Shown one piece after another: positions 52,701 to 64,000 of a DNA stretch of 64,000 nucleotides; position 1 is the first letter of the stretch, and each line of letters begins with the position of its first letter. Under the pieces are notes generated by a model. That model was not told where the DNA came from. It saw only the letters and a list, made by a program, of their open reading frames with translations, and did not search any database. A program made the translations under genes and the position numbers. This stretch comes from Centroberyx gerrardi (taxonomy: Eukaryota > Chordata > Actinopteri > Beryciformes > Berycidae). The stretch covers positions 558,001 to 622,000 of the forward strand of contig NC_135997.1 of NCBI RefSeq assembly GCF_048128805.1. The letters run 5' to 3'.

Positions 52701-55700
52701 ATGTGTTCAGACTGTGACACTTAGCAAACATGTGAAGTTTGGGGCAGATTTGACCATGTACAATGGAGTTACAAACCACTTCCTGTTTCGTGGCGAAACA
52801 TGGAAATGCGACGCCCCGCCCATGACTATAACTGAATATTGGCCTTTAGATGTGTTCAGACTGTGACACTTAGCAAACATGTGAAGTTTGGGGCAGACTT
52901 GACCATGTACAGTGGAGTTACAAACCACTTCCTGTTTCGTGGCGAAACATGGAAATGCGACGCCCCGCCCATGACTATAACTGAATATTGGCCTTTAGAT
53001 GTGTTCAGACTGTGACACTTATCAAACATGTGAAGTTTGGGGCAGATTTGACCATGTACAGTGGAGTTACATAGCACTTCCTGTTTCGTGGCGAAACATG
53101 GAAATGCGACGCCCCGCCCATGACTATAACTGAATATTGGCCTTTAGATGTGTTCAGACTGTGACACTTATCAAACATGTGAAGTTTGGGGCAGATTTGA
53201 CCATGTACAGTGGAGTTACATAGTACTTCCTGTTTCGTGGTGAAACATGGAAATTCGACGCCTCGCCACGCCCACGCCGTTCGAGGAAAACTCAAGCTTT
53301 TAACAATTTTTCATCGTCAAGGTCTGTTATATACGCTGCGCAAGTTTGAGGTTGATCCGATTAACCGTCTAGGAGGAGTTTGTTAAAGTATGAACCCTGT
53401 AAATGGGCAAAAACGCACAAAAATGGCACAATCAATTCAAAATGGCTGACTTCCTGTTGGGTTTAGGTCATGGCACGTATTGATGTTTTTTGTAGGTCTG
53501 GACATGATACATGTGCCTACCAAATTTGGTACATGTAGGTGAAACGTAGAGCGATGAGTATTTTTTTGAAATTTTGTAGGGGGCGCTATTGAGCCATTTA
53601 GCCCAACCCATGCGCAAGACCCATAATATATGTAATTTTTCACCACTTCTGACGTGTGTGCAAAGTTTCGCAACTTTCCGAGCACGTTTAGCCCCTCAAA
53701 AATGCGTTTTTTTTTTACAAAGAAAAATAATAATAATAATTCCTTGAAATACAATAGGTCCTCGCACCGGACGGTGCTCGGGCCCTAATAATTCCTTGCA
53801 TTTCAATAGGGCTTCGCACCGGTCGGTGCTCGGGCCCTAATAAAACTATGATTTACGACAACCGACCTGTCCTGAAGACAAACACTTGCATATGCAAATC
53901 TGTGTCGGTTCATGCCACTGTCTTGCCCCGCCCCCCTTTCCAAAGTGCCGCTGCAGCGGACTGGCAGCAGAAAGCTCACAGCTCTCACATCTAGATCAAT
54001 AACTGTAAAGATAATTATAAACTGTTAACGATACGTTTTTGCTGAAGCATTCACGCTGCGATCAGTTCCTCAGCAGACTAAACATCAGTGAGCTAATTCT
54101 CAGCGCCCTTCTTTTGTTACAGCTTTTATCTGATTGGTTGAAAATGTTTTATTGTTGTCTCTGCATCCAAAAAATCGCTCTGAGATCAAACCAAAAATCC
54201 AGTTCTAGTGATGGTTTTGGATGTTTTTATAGTTATCGTTGTGTGGGACCACAGATATGCTGAGAGCGATTTAAACCTTTTTATTGTTCTAGATGTGAAC
54301 GGTCTTCAGGGTGTGATCTCACCTCCAGCTGGTTTTCTTTTGTCCGAACCAGACTGGAAAAGTTGACTTTGTTGTGTTTTTGTATTCGGTTCGTTTAGGT
54401 TCACACTGTCCAATTACAAGCCAACCAGAGCTTGGAAACAAAAGTCACATGACTCACAAGGAGCTCGTTTATTGGACAGAGTTTTGGTCACCTGTCATTC
54501 TGCAGGTTGGACATTTTAGTGGCGGGACGGAGTCAAAACAAAAATGATTCCAGTCTCTGTAACTTTATCTCAGCATGATGGACTTGTCTGTCTCTTCTTC
54601 TGTGGTGTTCATACCAGTTAAGAACACATGAAGCAGAACAGCTGAATATGAGCATCAGTCCAGACTTCATTCTGTTCTGCTAGGCTTTCCGAGCACAAGG
54701 AACCACATCTGTCTCCTTCTACCCATAATCCCTTGTGTTTTGGGGTAGTTGGATGTAGTCGGTTGGATTTCGTTCTCGCTCCTAACGAACCGCACTGCAG
54801 TTCTCTTGTTAGAGGACTGAGACTCTCGGTGCCGTTACTTGGTTCAAAGGTCATCGTTGAACGCAGCCTAATTTAACTTGTTAACTTGGTAGTTCCAAGC
54901 GACAGTAATAATCTGAACATTTTCTCCTTTAGGTTCAAATTCAAAGCACACAGCGCCACCCAGAGGCTCCGGTTAATGTTGCAGGATTCCACTTTCCCTC
55001 CAGGGTAAGACTGATGATGTCATTCTTAGTTACTTATCCATGAATTCTTTAAACATCTTATTAAGGAGTAAAATAAAATGTACTTATAGTTGTGTAATTT
55101 AGTCTAAAGCATCTTTCTCTTATGGTTGGCGGTCCTTGTAGAAGCCAGTGGACGGTTCATCCGGCCGACAGACTCCAGCTCAGTCCCAGACCTCCATCCC
55201 CGCTGAGGAGTTTAACAGCTTCCAGTTCTGGAGGAACCCGCTGCCTTCCATCGAGGCGGACCTGTTGGACTTGCTGGTGAGTTAAAGGTCCCATATTGTT
55301 ATTATTCAGATTCCATGATTTTGTTTCAGATCTGCTCTGGCTCAGGATGAGAGTAATGCTTCATGGTGTTTTGCAAATAAATGTAGTTTTAGTTAAAAGT
55401 AGGGCTGGGCAACAATTAAATATTATTGTTCATTGTCTTTCAGTGGAATCATATCTTGATGATATGAAAATATTTTGATATCATGATGCACAATTCTGTT
55501 GTTTAAATTGATGAGAACAAGCACATTTTATTTAAAAACTCTGACAAAATGAAGTCTGACACATTTTAAGGAATCTTGTTTGAAATGTCAGTTTTGTTTG
55601 ACATCACACTTAACATTAGTTCAACGTGATGAAATAATCAGTTTGATTATTTAACATGTGATTTAGCATACATAAGCCATATTGCAACGTATATCAATAT

Positions 55701-58193
55701 TGGAAAAAATCCTTATGATTATCAAATGAATTTGAAAATTAATTCCTCACAATACTGGGCCCTGATTGGCCGACAGCAGCAGCTCCAGTGTTAAAGTGTT
55801 TTCCTTTAACATGGACAGTCGTTTATTCACCTGTCTGTCTGACAGCGTCCTCGTCTCACGCAGCGCCTCATGTTGTCATGACGATGTTTGGTTGTTTCTT
55901 GCAGAATGTGGATGACATCACTGTGTCAGACAGCAGGTCAGAGGTCGAGACGCTACCAGAGACAGAGGAGCAGAGAGAGTCTGAGGACCAATCAGGGGAA
56001 GAGAGCGGGGAGGATGAGGATGAAGAAGAAGAAGGTGATGATGACGATGATGATGGAGGTGGTTGGATCACTCCTGGTAACATCAACCAAGTTAAGATGG
56101 AGTCTGGTGATTGGATGGCTCCAGCTGATGTCAGAGTGGGATGTCTGACGACTGACTTCGCCATGCAGGTAACGGAGGGCGTCGACCGCGGCGTCACCGC
56201 CTCATATCTGTTAAAGTCACAAGGAAAACGGCATTTCTTTGGCCTCTTGATTCCATAATTCAATATGTTTCCAGTTGAAACGGGATGTTGGGGCGTAACG
56301 CAGCGAGGGACGCTTCAAAAGTCTTCAGAAATGCTTTTTTCATAATCTTGAGCCTCACAAATTCCAAAATCTGTGATGGTTTTATAGTTGAAATTTTTTA
56401 TGTTGATACGACATGTAGTAAACAACACAAACACACTGTAAATGCATAAGAAAAGGACTAAAATCTATTGCCATTTATCGTTAAATGGGTATATTTAATG
56501 ATATTGAGAATTAGCTAATGAGATAAAAAGTTTCATTTCATTGTGACTTTAACTGAGGAAAGGCAGAAGATTAAAATGCATCACAAGTAAACAATTTCAC
56601 CTCACTTGACATATCGCTGTTGTCCTGTGAAAGTCTTCTAAATCCAGTTTTGGTGATTTTCATGTTTTAACTTCAGTTGAAGGATTAAATGCTCCTCTAT
56701 GGGTTGAGAAAGTTCTGCCACCTTTGGTCTTATGAAACATTTACAAAACCCCACTGGATGAACAATGCATGATGGTCGAACTGAAAACGAAGGCGTCTCT
56801 CTCAGTTTTTGAAAAGTTTACATTTTGGAGATCCAAGGTTTTCACTGGACACTAACGATATGATCTATGTTGAACCTCAAGCCATGTGACATATGACCTG
56901 AACTATGAACCGTACAACCTCGACTGAAAGCAGTTCTTCTCTTTCCAGAACGTTCTCATTCAGATCGGACTACATGTGCTGTCTGTCAATGGCATGCTCA
57001 TAAAACAAGCCAGAAACCACATCCTGCGATGCCACGCCTGCTTCAAGTGAGTACGATCAAGTCGGGTTCAAACACATCTCTGTCAAAATGTTGATTAGTG
57101 TCGGCGCTAAATCCATTTTCATTTCAGGACCACAACCAACATGAACAAGGTGTTCTGCTCTCACTGCGGCAACAAGACACTGAAAAAGATCGCAGTGACC
57201 GTCAACGAGGACGGAAACATCCAGATGCATTTGTCCAAGAACCCCAAAGTGCTGAACCCAAAGGGACTGAGGGTGAGAGGAACCAGGGACTGTGCTGCCT
57301 TCATATGACATGTGATTCCCCACCAAATATTAATTGTAATGCCTAGTACTGCTTATACTGCAAATAAGCCAGTACCCAACTTCAGAAAAATACAGTATGA
57401 AATATAATACCCACTTAAATCAAGTTCATTAAAACTATTTAAGTGGCAGATTTCAATAAACCAGCCACTGGAAAGGTGTCGATATATCTGTTGATTTATT
57501 GTATTTGTCCTTTTGTCACTCTGTAGAACCAGTGATTAAAGGGGCCATGTGTAACATTTTTAAACATCAACATTTCATCATCAAATTAATGGTATAATTG
57601 GTATATAATTGGTATAATCACTGTAAACAAATGAGGGCATGGTGGAGATGATTGGTCGCCTCTATCTCACATCAGTGGTTTTGTTAGTGCTTCTCCAAAG
57701 TAAGACTACGTTTCCCATAAGCAATCCAGCAGATTTCTCTCCAAATCTGACCCGGTGGCACACAATGGAAAATGCAGTTTAGAGGCTGTCGGTCTTCTGT
57801 TTACTGTAATTATACTAACATGTAATGATTTATTGATGTGAAAAAGATGCACGTAGCACCTTTTAATGAATGAAGACAGTGAAAACCTTGTGTAAACCTA
57901 CCGAACCCTGATCTCCCTTGCAGTACACGTTGCCCACGCCTCAAGGAGGGAAACATGGAAACAACCCCCACCTGGTGGAGGACCAGCGCTTCCCCCAGCA
58001 GAGGCTGTCCCGCAAGGCCCGGCAGAAGACCGACGTGTTCGACCCCAGCTACGCGGCCGGAGCCTCGCCCTTCTGCGAGAACGACATCTACAGCCGCGCC
58101 GCCAACCTGCAGATCCGGGACAGCCAGTGTGGCGGCGGCAGGCGGAGGGCCAACCCCAACGCAGCCCGCAAGAAGTTTGTCAAAAAGAAGTGA
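46771..58193 (+). CDS. nob1: NOB1, 18S rRNA D-site endonuclease
   Basis: NOB1 cuts the 3' end of pre-18S rRNA at site D in late cytoplasmic 40S particles. Nine exons: 46771-46839, 47494-47626, 47718-47851, 54933-55004, 55142-55276, 55905-56168, 56949-57046, 57128-57272, 57924-58193, giving 439 aa (human 412 as I recall). The N-terminal PIN domain starts HVVADAGAFL with the catalytic Asp and continues to GDYPSLSATDIKVLALTYQL. An acidic linker (exon 6, EDEDEEEEGDDDDDDGGG) leads to GWITPGNI. A zinc ribbon follows (RCHACFK and CSHCGNKTLKK), and the tail ends in basic RKKFVKKK. All splice phases agree. It shares a promoter with WDR59 and converges on COG8. Intron 3 is 7.1 kb and mostly repeats. 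Confidence 0.97.
48013..48092 (+). repeat. 20-bp tandem repeat (TCTGTGGCACTTCCACTGGA)
   Basis: Four copies with C/G variation (TTCCACTGG or TTCCGCTGG) in NOB1 intron 3. Confidence 0.85.
48598..50025 (+). mobile_element. Composite repeat, copy A
   Basis: Starts TTAAAGCTGCAAGCAGCGAT, then GGGCCCTCGCAC. It holds six 131-133-bp units with the CCAGTAGGTGGCGC-type motif and then a long unique-type tail (AAATGGCTGACTTCCTGTTG and others). It lacks the GGTGCTCGGGCCC hairpin end seen in copies B and C and runs directly into copy B. Older than B and C, judged by mismatches. Confidence 0.75.
48734..52522 (+). promoter_or_regulatory. Array of CTCF-core-like motifs
   Basis: CCAGTAGGTGGCGCTA fits the CTCF consensus CCASYAGRKGGCRSYR at all 16 positions. 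Exact matches start at 48734, 48867, 49132, 49263, 50164, 50297, 50430, 50561, 52245, 52376 and 52509. One-mismatch forms start at 48999, 49396 and 52112. All lie on the plus strand, spaced 131-133 bp within each block. Whether CTCF binds is unknown. Confidence 0.6.
50026..51966 (+). mobile_element. Composite repeat, copy B
   Basis: Same head as copy A, four motif-bearing units (50164-50574), then about four 149-bp units of a second type (50690-51290, with GTTTCGTGGCGAAACATGG), the shared tail, and three serial copies of the end module TTCCTTGAAATACAATAGG ... CGGTGCTCGGGCCCTAATAA. Confidence 0.8.
51967..53840 (+). mobile_element. Composite repeat, copy C
   Basis: Head, four motif-bearing units (52112-52522), four to five 149-bp units (52630-53240), shared tail and two end modules. 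It is nearly identical to copy B through the tail, so one probably arose recently from the other. It ends CTCGGGCCCTAATAAAAC. Confidence 0.8.
55395..55750. repeat. Possible degenerate MITE (AGGGCTGGGC ... GGGCCCT)
   Basis: AGGGCTGGGCAACAATTAAA at the left and ACTGGGCCCTGATTGG at the right bracket an AT-rich, ATATC/GATAT-rich interior of a kind widespread in vertebrates. It lies in NOB1 intron 5. The ends match only loosely. Confidence 0.35.
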
Positions 58194-58890
58194 AAAGAAG
58201 ACTGAAACCCCATGAGGAGGAAGGAGGAAGGAGGAAGGAGGAAGGAGGAAGGAGGAAGGCGGCTGTCGCAGCAGCAGCAGCAGTCTGAGCCTCCTCATTA
58301 CAGACAATTTTGACGTTAAAGATGTTAAGACATTAAATACAAAACCAGTATTTTCTGTCTCTGAAAGTTTTCTAAAGTTAACATAATTTCATAACTAGTT
58401 AAATGTCATACAAACTACTACATTAAACCCAACATGAAAGTGTTCAGACTGGGCTTGTCAATATAATGTAACTATTAATACCCAAATAAATTTTGAAGTT
58501 AACAGTTGTTTTCCACTGATGTTGCAGTAACAAGTACTGGTGAAATGACAGGAAACTGTTCAGATTTAGCAGATTTTAATTATTGAATCTTTTGCCATAA
58601 ATATAAGATTTAAATGTACAGACTGTCAGACTTCTTCTTCTTCACCACAATACCCTTTATGGTTTTCAGATAATCCACAAACCACATCTAGAAGACAGTA
58701 TAAAAGCAATGCTTTCCCCGACTTGGCTATATACACTTATAGTGACTATCATGATTACAACCGATATTCCAATCAGCCTCTTCCATAGGTGGACATGACA
58801 ATGTTTTTGACACCCATCCTATTGTAAACGATAGTCGCCAGCATCATAAACCTCAGGAGGACAGTTTGAGGCCGGCGACAAGATGAGGCG
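58194..58890. other. Convergent 3' UTRs of NOB1 and COG8
   Basis: Holds a (GGAGGAA)n tract at 58212-58258, possible NOB1 poly(A) signals ATTAAA 58332-58337 and AATAAA 58485-58490, and a possible COG8 signal (minus-strand ATTAAA) at 58575-58580. No further coding region is visible. Confidence 0.5.
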
Positions 58891-61800
58891 TTACTCCAGA
58901 GAAAACTCATCGCTCTGTGTCGTTTCTTCATCTTGTGCCCCAGACTTGGGGTCGTTCAGTAAAGCGTCCAGCTCAGGGTCAGAGAAGCCGGGAGCTGATG
59001 CGTCAGGACGTTTCGGTTGTTCTGTGAGGTCGGGCTCTTTTATTGGTTCTTTAGTTTGCGGCTCTGGGTTCGGTCTCAGGGTGTCGCTGACAGCGGGCTC
59101 GGCTGTGGTCAGGCCGCTCAGCTCGGCACTGATGTCGACCAGCGGCTCCACGGTCTCTCTCTTAGGAAGCACAAAGTCCAGAGGCTCCAGGACTGTGCTC
59201 GCGTCGATGCGACCCAGGCTGCCGTACTTGTGGACTTGTGTTGGAGGAACACCTACAAGACAGACACAGAGAGGAATGTGGACATGTTCCAAAACCCTGC
59301 AAATATAGTCACAATTCTTGTATTTTATCTCAGCTTCATATTTGTTACAGCGGCCTGAGAGACGACATTTCTCTTCAGATACGTTGTTGTATTCAGCACT
59401 AGAGAGGTAACGGACTAAAGCCGAGGTCAGACTACCAGCCTGTTCAAATCTGACGAGATCAGTTCAGACTAAAGGACCAGTCTGCTACAAAGCATCACAC
59501 ACACACTGATTCTGTCAATCAAAACCATTTTCCCATTCGTCCAAAACAGTTCACTGTAAATACAACAAAATATCTGTTCTATTTTTTTTTTTTGCTTCAT
59601 CATACATAAGCTGCAGTTTACACTATATTTACATTACAAAGGTATTTTGAAGTGACATAATTATACGGATAACATTAATGAAAAATTTTGTGAGAGATTT
59701 CTTTCACTTAATTTGTAATTGCATAGTTAGGTGGACTGATCCAGGCATGTTGCCATGTTATACAATTTTATGTATTCCTCCAAAGAAAACTGTACAGAAA
59801 CTTATCAAGAGTGGAGGAAGTGGAGTTAGGAGTCTTACTGACGTTAAATATCTTTGTGATGGGAGCTGTTTGAAAGGGATTTCTCCTCCAGTTCGATCTC
59901 TTTTTTCTTCCTTCTTGAGCTAAACTCCTATTGGCTGTTGACAGGTTTGCTGTCAGACCGCAGCCAGACTGGACCGACCAAATTAAACATGTTGGACAAA
60001 ATCTTGTCGGGCCAAAGGACCAAAGCCTCCAGTCTTGAACTTTTTCAGACTACAGGATAATCGGACCCCTCCTCATTTTTGATTCCACAGACATTTTATG
60101 AATTTTCAAAGGCCTTTTTATTTGCATACTTACCCAGAATTAGAGCCAGCTGGGCCGGAGGGAACAAGACCTGCAGACAGCGGTTCAGGAACGGCACCAG
60201 GTCTTCTGCGAAAGCGCAGCAGAACTGGACGAACAGTTCCTTCTCCCGGCTGCTGAAGGCCGACTCCTCGGCCCTGTGGAACACCAGGATCAGCTTGGTC
60301 ACCTGAGCAAAATAAGAAAAAACACAACGTCGTTATTACCAGTGCAGTACACAGAACCTACAGATCCAACAGCAGAGGAATGCATGGGTTTCCTGCATAA
60401 AGAATATTTGGAATAAATGGAATAATGGATGAGTTCATAACTAGCAAGACTATCTAGTAGCCAATTTACATCCAGGCTAACTAATACCTTGCTAACACAA
60501 AATTATGCAAACTTCTTGACACATGGGACTTTCTTCCGGTTTAGGTTGTTGCTCTCTGGAGAAAGAGTAACACAGAAACAGCCATTCAAAATACATTTAG
60601 ATTTTTCCCAAATTCCATGTTGTGTTTCACCCCATTTTCAGGTTTTCAGTTCCTTCTTCCCAAATTGAAAATTTTACATTTCTTTGTCCTAACTGACATT
60701 TCTATACTTACTCAAGGGAATAAAACATTTATCTTTCCACATTATTATTATTTTTACATTATTTGAACAGGTTTCTATGACCATTGTGAGGCTGATGGTG
60801 ATTAAAATTATACCACGATGAACCAGGGCCAAAACATTTCACACATCAGAGGCAACAGTAGGCTTTATCCGAGATGTTACTGTTAGATGAACATGTGTGC
60901 ACAGCGTTACTTACAGCTGGTCTCAGACAGTTTGAAAGTGACTGTATGCCTAATTTGGAAAATCTTTGTGGATGATGGCAGATGGCAGCCTTCTTCTAAA
61001 CTGTTGGTGCTATTGTTGAGCTCTGAATAAATGTATAGCATGACAGAATATTTAGGCTGTATATGTTTCCACGCCTGGCTACTAGTCATCCTTACCATCA
61101 TAAGGGCATCTTCTAGGTATTTGGTGACGTCCTGGGCCAGTCCAATGGGGCAGCACAGTCGGAGGTCGTTGAAGGCGGTCAGAATGTTGTTGAGGAAGCA
61201 GGCCAGGGGCTGGAAGTCCAGGAGAGACATAGGAGGCTGCAGGGTGCCGGGCTGGGTGCTGGGTGCTACAGCCGGGATGGTTCCCCCCAGCACCGAGGGC
61301 AGAGAAATGAGCGTGTACAGGTTCATGTCCTCCTGGAACTTGTCCACCGCCTCCTGGACGGCTTTGTGGAAGGTGTCCGCCGCCACTCTCTGGAACATGG
61401 GTGCCAGCTGCCCGCGGAAGTCCGCCCCCACTCTGCTGAAAGACAGGCCAAAGTACATACACTGTCCCAGCAGGGAGTCCAGGCGCCCCCCCACCCCGCG
61501 CTGCAGGTCCCTGTCCAAGGTCTCCAAGAACTTGGCCACCTTCTGCACCACCCAGCCGTGGAAGATGGCGCCCTCGTTGACGGTCGGTCCTCCGGGGGGC
61601 ACCAGCGGGTCCTCGTCAGAGAAAATGGCCCGGTACTGGGTGATGATGTCGAAGAGGTGGACGCGGCAGGCCTCGATGGTTTTGGTGATGTGGAAGTAGG
61701 GGTCGTCGTCGGGGATGGCAGCGAGGATGGAGTGCAGCCAGGTGCCGCGCGCCTGCAGGAATTTCACCCGCAGCTCCGCCTCTGTGAACACGTCCATCCT

Positions 61801-63771
61801 GCGCAGGTAGCCAATCACACGAAGGCAAATGGGAAGCTGGGAGTTGCTGCGCAGCTGCTGCAGGAGCTGGTTTAGCATGAGCTGAGTCGACTGCCGTACT
61901 TCATGGACGATGCCCTTAGGACGAAAAAACATCTCGTCTTACACAAAGCAATGAATTTACCAAAAAATAGGTTTCACTTGAATTAGAATCTACATTGTCT
62001 GACAGGCTCTTTTAAAAGGAGGATTCAGCATTTTTGAAAAGACTGTCCTATTGTTCCCCAAGTGTTTCAGAAATTGTAACCTGACAACTGTTCGCATTTC
62101 TTAGCAATGCTAGTGCAAGTAAAACAAAAACTCTAGTGTAAAACCCTCTGAATATCCTAAGTGAGGGCTCTATTACAGGTTTCATTTGGATCTTCACTCG
62201 AAGACACTAACATGCCGACAGCCTGTACTGAGTCTTACCTGGATAACTGGGAGTGCTGAGTGCTTCTTCTCCAGTCTCTTCACATAAGCTGCCAGCTCCA
62301 GTGCCTCCTCATAGTAGCCGTTGCGGACGCAGGTGTCCATAAGCTGAGGGATCTCCAAGATTTCTAGGATTTCAGTGTGACGATTCAGCGTGAGACTGTT
62401 CATCCGACGACTGGCCCCAATATCCTCCGCCTCCTTCATAAACCCCCTGTATTGAAACAAATACAAACATTGACTTGTGTGTTCACACCGCCAGCAACAC
62501 AATCAACAAGTCACCAGAAGTCATTTCCTATAGACCTCAACAACCAGGGAAACCTGGCCGATGTGTGGATGATCAACTGCCCAGTTCTCTACAACTTTTA
62601 TTTGAAAGACTACAGGAATAAACGTTTCAAACGATGCTTGAAGAACCGTTGCATCCATCGTTGGGGTCGATGGTAATTTTTACTGAGTTTTTTGTCCCCC
62701 ACAATGAAATGGAACTATGGATCGGCCCAGGTGCGTCCATCCATCCATCACACACAATATCTCAAATGTCACATATGATTGTGGAGTGCTGTACTGTGGA
62801 GGGAGCGCTACAACGTTTGTTTACTTGTTGGATTTTGTCGAAACTTGGGAGAATGATGCATCTCATATTTTCAAAATTACAGTGACCAGCCTGTTTTCCA
62901 TTCATTTTTGCTTAATGCTACCTAATTAGGCTTGTCTTGTTAACTTGTTGTTGAAACGTGGTAATGTTATGACAGGCAATACTGGAGCGGCAAAAATCCA
63001 TGATTTGCCTGTTCAAAACTGTGTAGCTGCAGACTGCTACATAGATGCAATCAGTCTCTGGCCCCGCCCACAATTGGAACAGAATATCGGTCAGAATATC
63101 GATCCGAATATCGGTCAGAATAGAGCAACACATCAACCAAGCTGCTGCAGATTACTGAGAGGGGAAAAGGGAAAACGAAGTGGAGATTATTAAATAGTGG
63201 GTGATTATCAAGAGGGAAAACCGATGGGAGATTATGTGAGGGTAATGATTATAGGTGAGGTTAACTGATTATCATTATTAGAGGCTTTTACATTATGATT
63301 TGTTGTATTATCATAACCATTCGTCTTACAACCTTTTCCCAGTATTGTCGTTTTGTCAGTATGCCATACAGTGTGAACGGCCTGTATCGCGGTCTACGGT
63401 GCTGAACCTAACGATATGTCACTGTGATCGTTCAACACTGACCTGCATTTTTCACCAAAGCTCGGGAGCTTGTCCAGCAGTCTGGACACGCTGCTCTCCA
63501 CGCGGCCGAAGTCCCGGTAGATCTCCTGCGTGCAGTCCGCGGTGCGGATGAAGGTCTTGTAGTTGGAGAAGGCCAGCTCCCGGGTCTGCTGCAGGATCTG
63601 AGCCCGCTCCTCCGCCAGCCGCTCCGGCTCCCGGTTCAACTTCTCCACTCCGTACGAGCTGAGCTCCGACAGGTAGGCTGCGAAGTCCGGGTTGTCCCTC
63701 CAGTTGTCCGGGAAGCTGTCTTTAAATATTGAAGCCAAAATACTCTCGTCTTCCACGTCTACAGCTGCCAT
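58891..63771 (-). CDS. cog8: COG8, conserved oligomeric Golgi complex subunit 8
   Basis: COG8 belongs to lobe B of the COG tethering complex, which guides retrograde vesicles within the Golgi. Five exons: 63443-63771 ([18 protein letters not shown]), 62239-62446, 61096-61914, 60134-60302, 58891-59252, giving 628 aa (human 612 as I recall). The Dor1-family core is well conserved: [93 protein letters not shown]. The C-terminal tail after [10 protein letters not shown] is proline- and acid-rich and poorly conserved, ending DEFSLE. All phases agree. The ATG sits in CCAACATGGC context. In human COG8 lies head-to-head with NIP7, so a divergent gene may start just past the window. Confidence 0.97.
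62905..63150 (+). repeat. Interspersed repeat, copy in COG8 intron 1
   Basis: Inverted relative to 30690-30890. Its right part has a short tandem (CAGAATATCGGT, CAGAATATCGAT, CGAATATCGGT at about 63080-63122) absent from the other copy. Confidence 0.65.
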
Positions 63772-64000
63772 GTTGGCTCCGATCCGTCAGGGAGAAACTC
63801 GGGCTGCTGACGCGCTTTGTTAATATCCGCTACGCACATGAAAGCGCGTCATAAAAAAATATTTGTGATGTTGTGGCTTAGAGAAATCTGGCCTAAACTG
63901 CCTCCGAAAGTCTGACTGACAATCATTAAGCAGTGCGAAGTTCAGTCTGTATACAACTGACAGACGCAGGGTTTTCTTCCTCTTCCGGTCTTCTTCTTCT
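63772..64000. promoter_or_regulatory. COG8 5' flank
   Basis: The 229 bp upstream of the COG8 start include an ETS-like CTTCCGG near 63981. No TATA box was placed and no other gene start is visible before the window ends. Confidence 0.4.

Noticed and set aside
50610-53295. Repeated minus-strand open frames of 73-109 codons, each with a similar sequence ending in FTCLLSVTV
   Set aside because: They recur every 149 bp because the underlying satellite unit is 149 bp, which is not a multiple of three. They begin and end inside the unit and lie in a NOB1 intron. This is a repeat shadow, not a gene family.
61031-61875. Plus-strand open frames of 169-222 codons
   Set aside because: Antisense shadows of the large, highly conserved COG8 exon 3.

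Overview
The window is vertebrate nuclear DNA, almost certainly from a ray-finned (teleost) fish. The evidence is large multi-exon genes with GT-AG introns, a FISNA-NACHT-LRR-B30.2 receptor gene of the type expanded in teleosts, many long CA/GA microsatellites, and several repeat families typical of fish. I found no tRNA, rRNA, bacterial-style operon or CRISPR array.

Five protein genes were rebuilt exon by exon. In each model the splice phases agree across all junctions. (1) 642-8280, minus: an NLRC3/NLRP12-like immune receptor gene. Its NACHT exon carries what looks like a frameshifting deletion, so the LRR and B30.2 exons downstream are out of frame. (2) 9357-22225, plus: a seven-WD-repeat protein, best matched to WDR88 (11 exons, 412 aa). 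(3) 24309-46376, minus: WDR59, a GATOR2 subunit of the amino-acid-sensing mTORC1 pathway (26 exons, 975 aa). (4) 46771-58193, plus: NOB1, the PIN-domain endonuclease that matures 18S rRNA (9 exons, 439 aa). (5) 58891-63771, minus: COG8, a subunit of the Golgi COG tethering complex (5 exons, 628 aa).

Layout: the NLR and WDR88 diverge from a region holding an interferon-response-like motif and an RFX X-box. WDR88 and WDR59 converge. WDR59 and NOB1 diverge from a 394-bp bidirectional promoter, and YY1-like motifs cover both start codons. NOB1 and COG8 converge with about 0.7 kb between stop codons. WDR59, NOB1 and COG8 are housekeeping genes (nutrient signalling, ribosome biogenesis, Golgi traffic) and do not form one pathway.

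The introns and spacers are rich in repeats. NOB1 intron 3 holds a roughly 5.2-kb array of three related repeat copies. It carries 14 same-strand matches or near-matches to the CTCF core motif, spaced 131-133 bp within each block. WDR59 intron 9 is a minisatellite of about 1.2 kb with many AGGTCA half-sites in direct-repeat-5 spacing. Other elements include a hAT-like transposon with an 8-bp target duplication and a foldback element inside it, two TTAA-flanked MITEs that share one TTAA, a tRNA-type SINE, LINE 3' ends and several interspersed repeats. WDR59 exon 18, and exons 14-15 together, are flanked by complementary TG and CA tracts.
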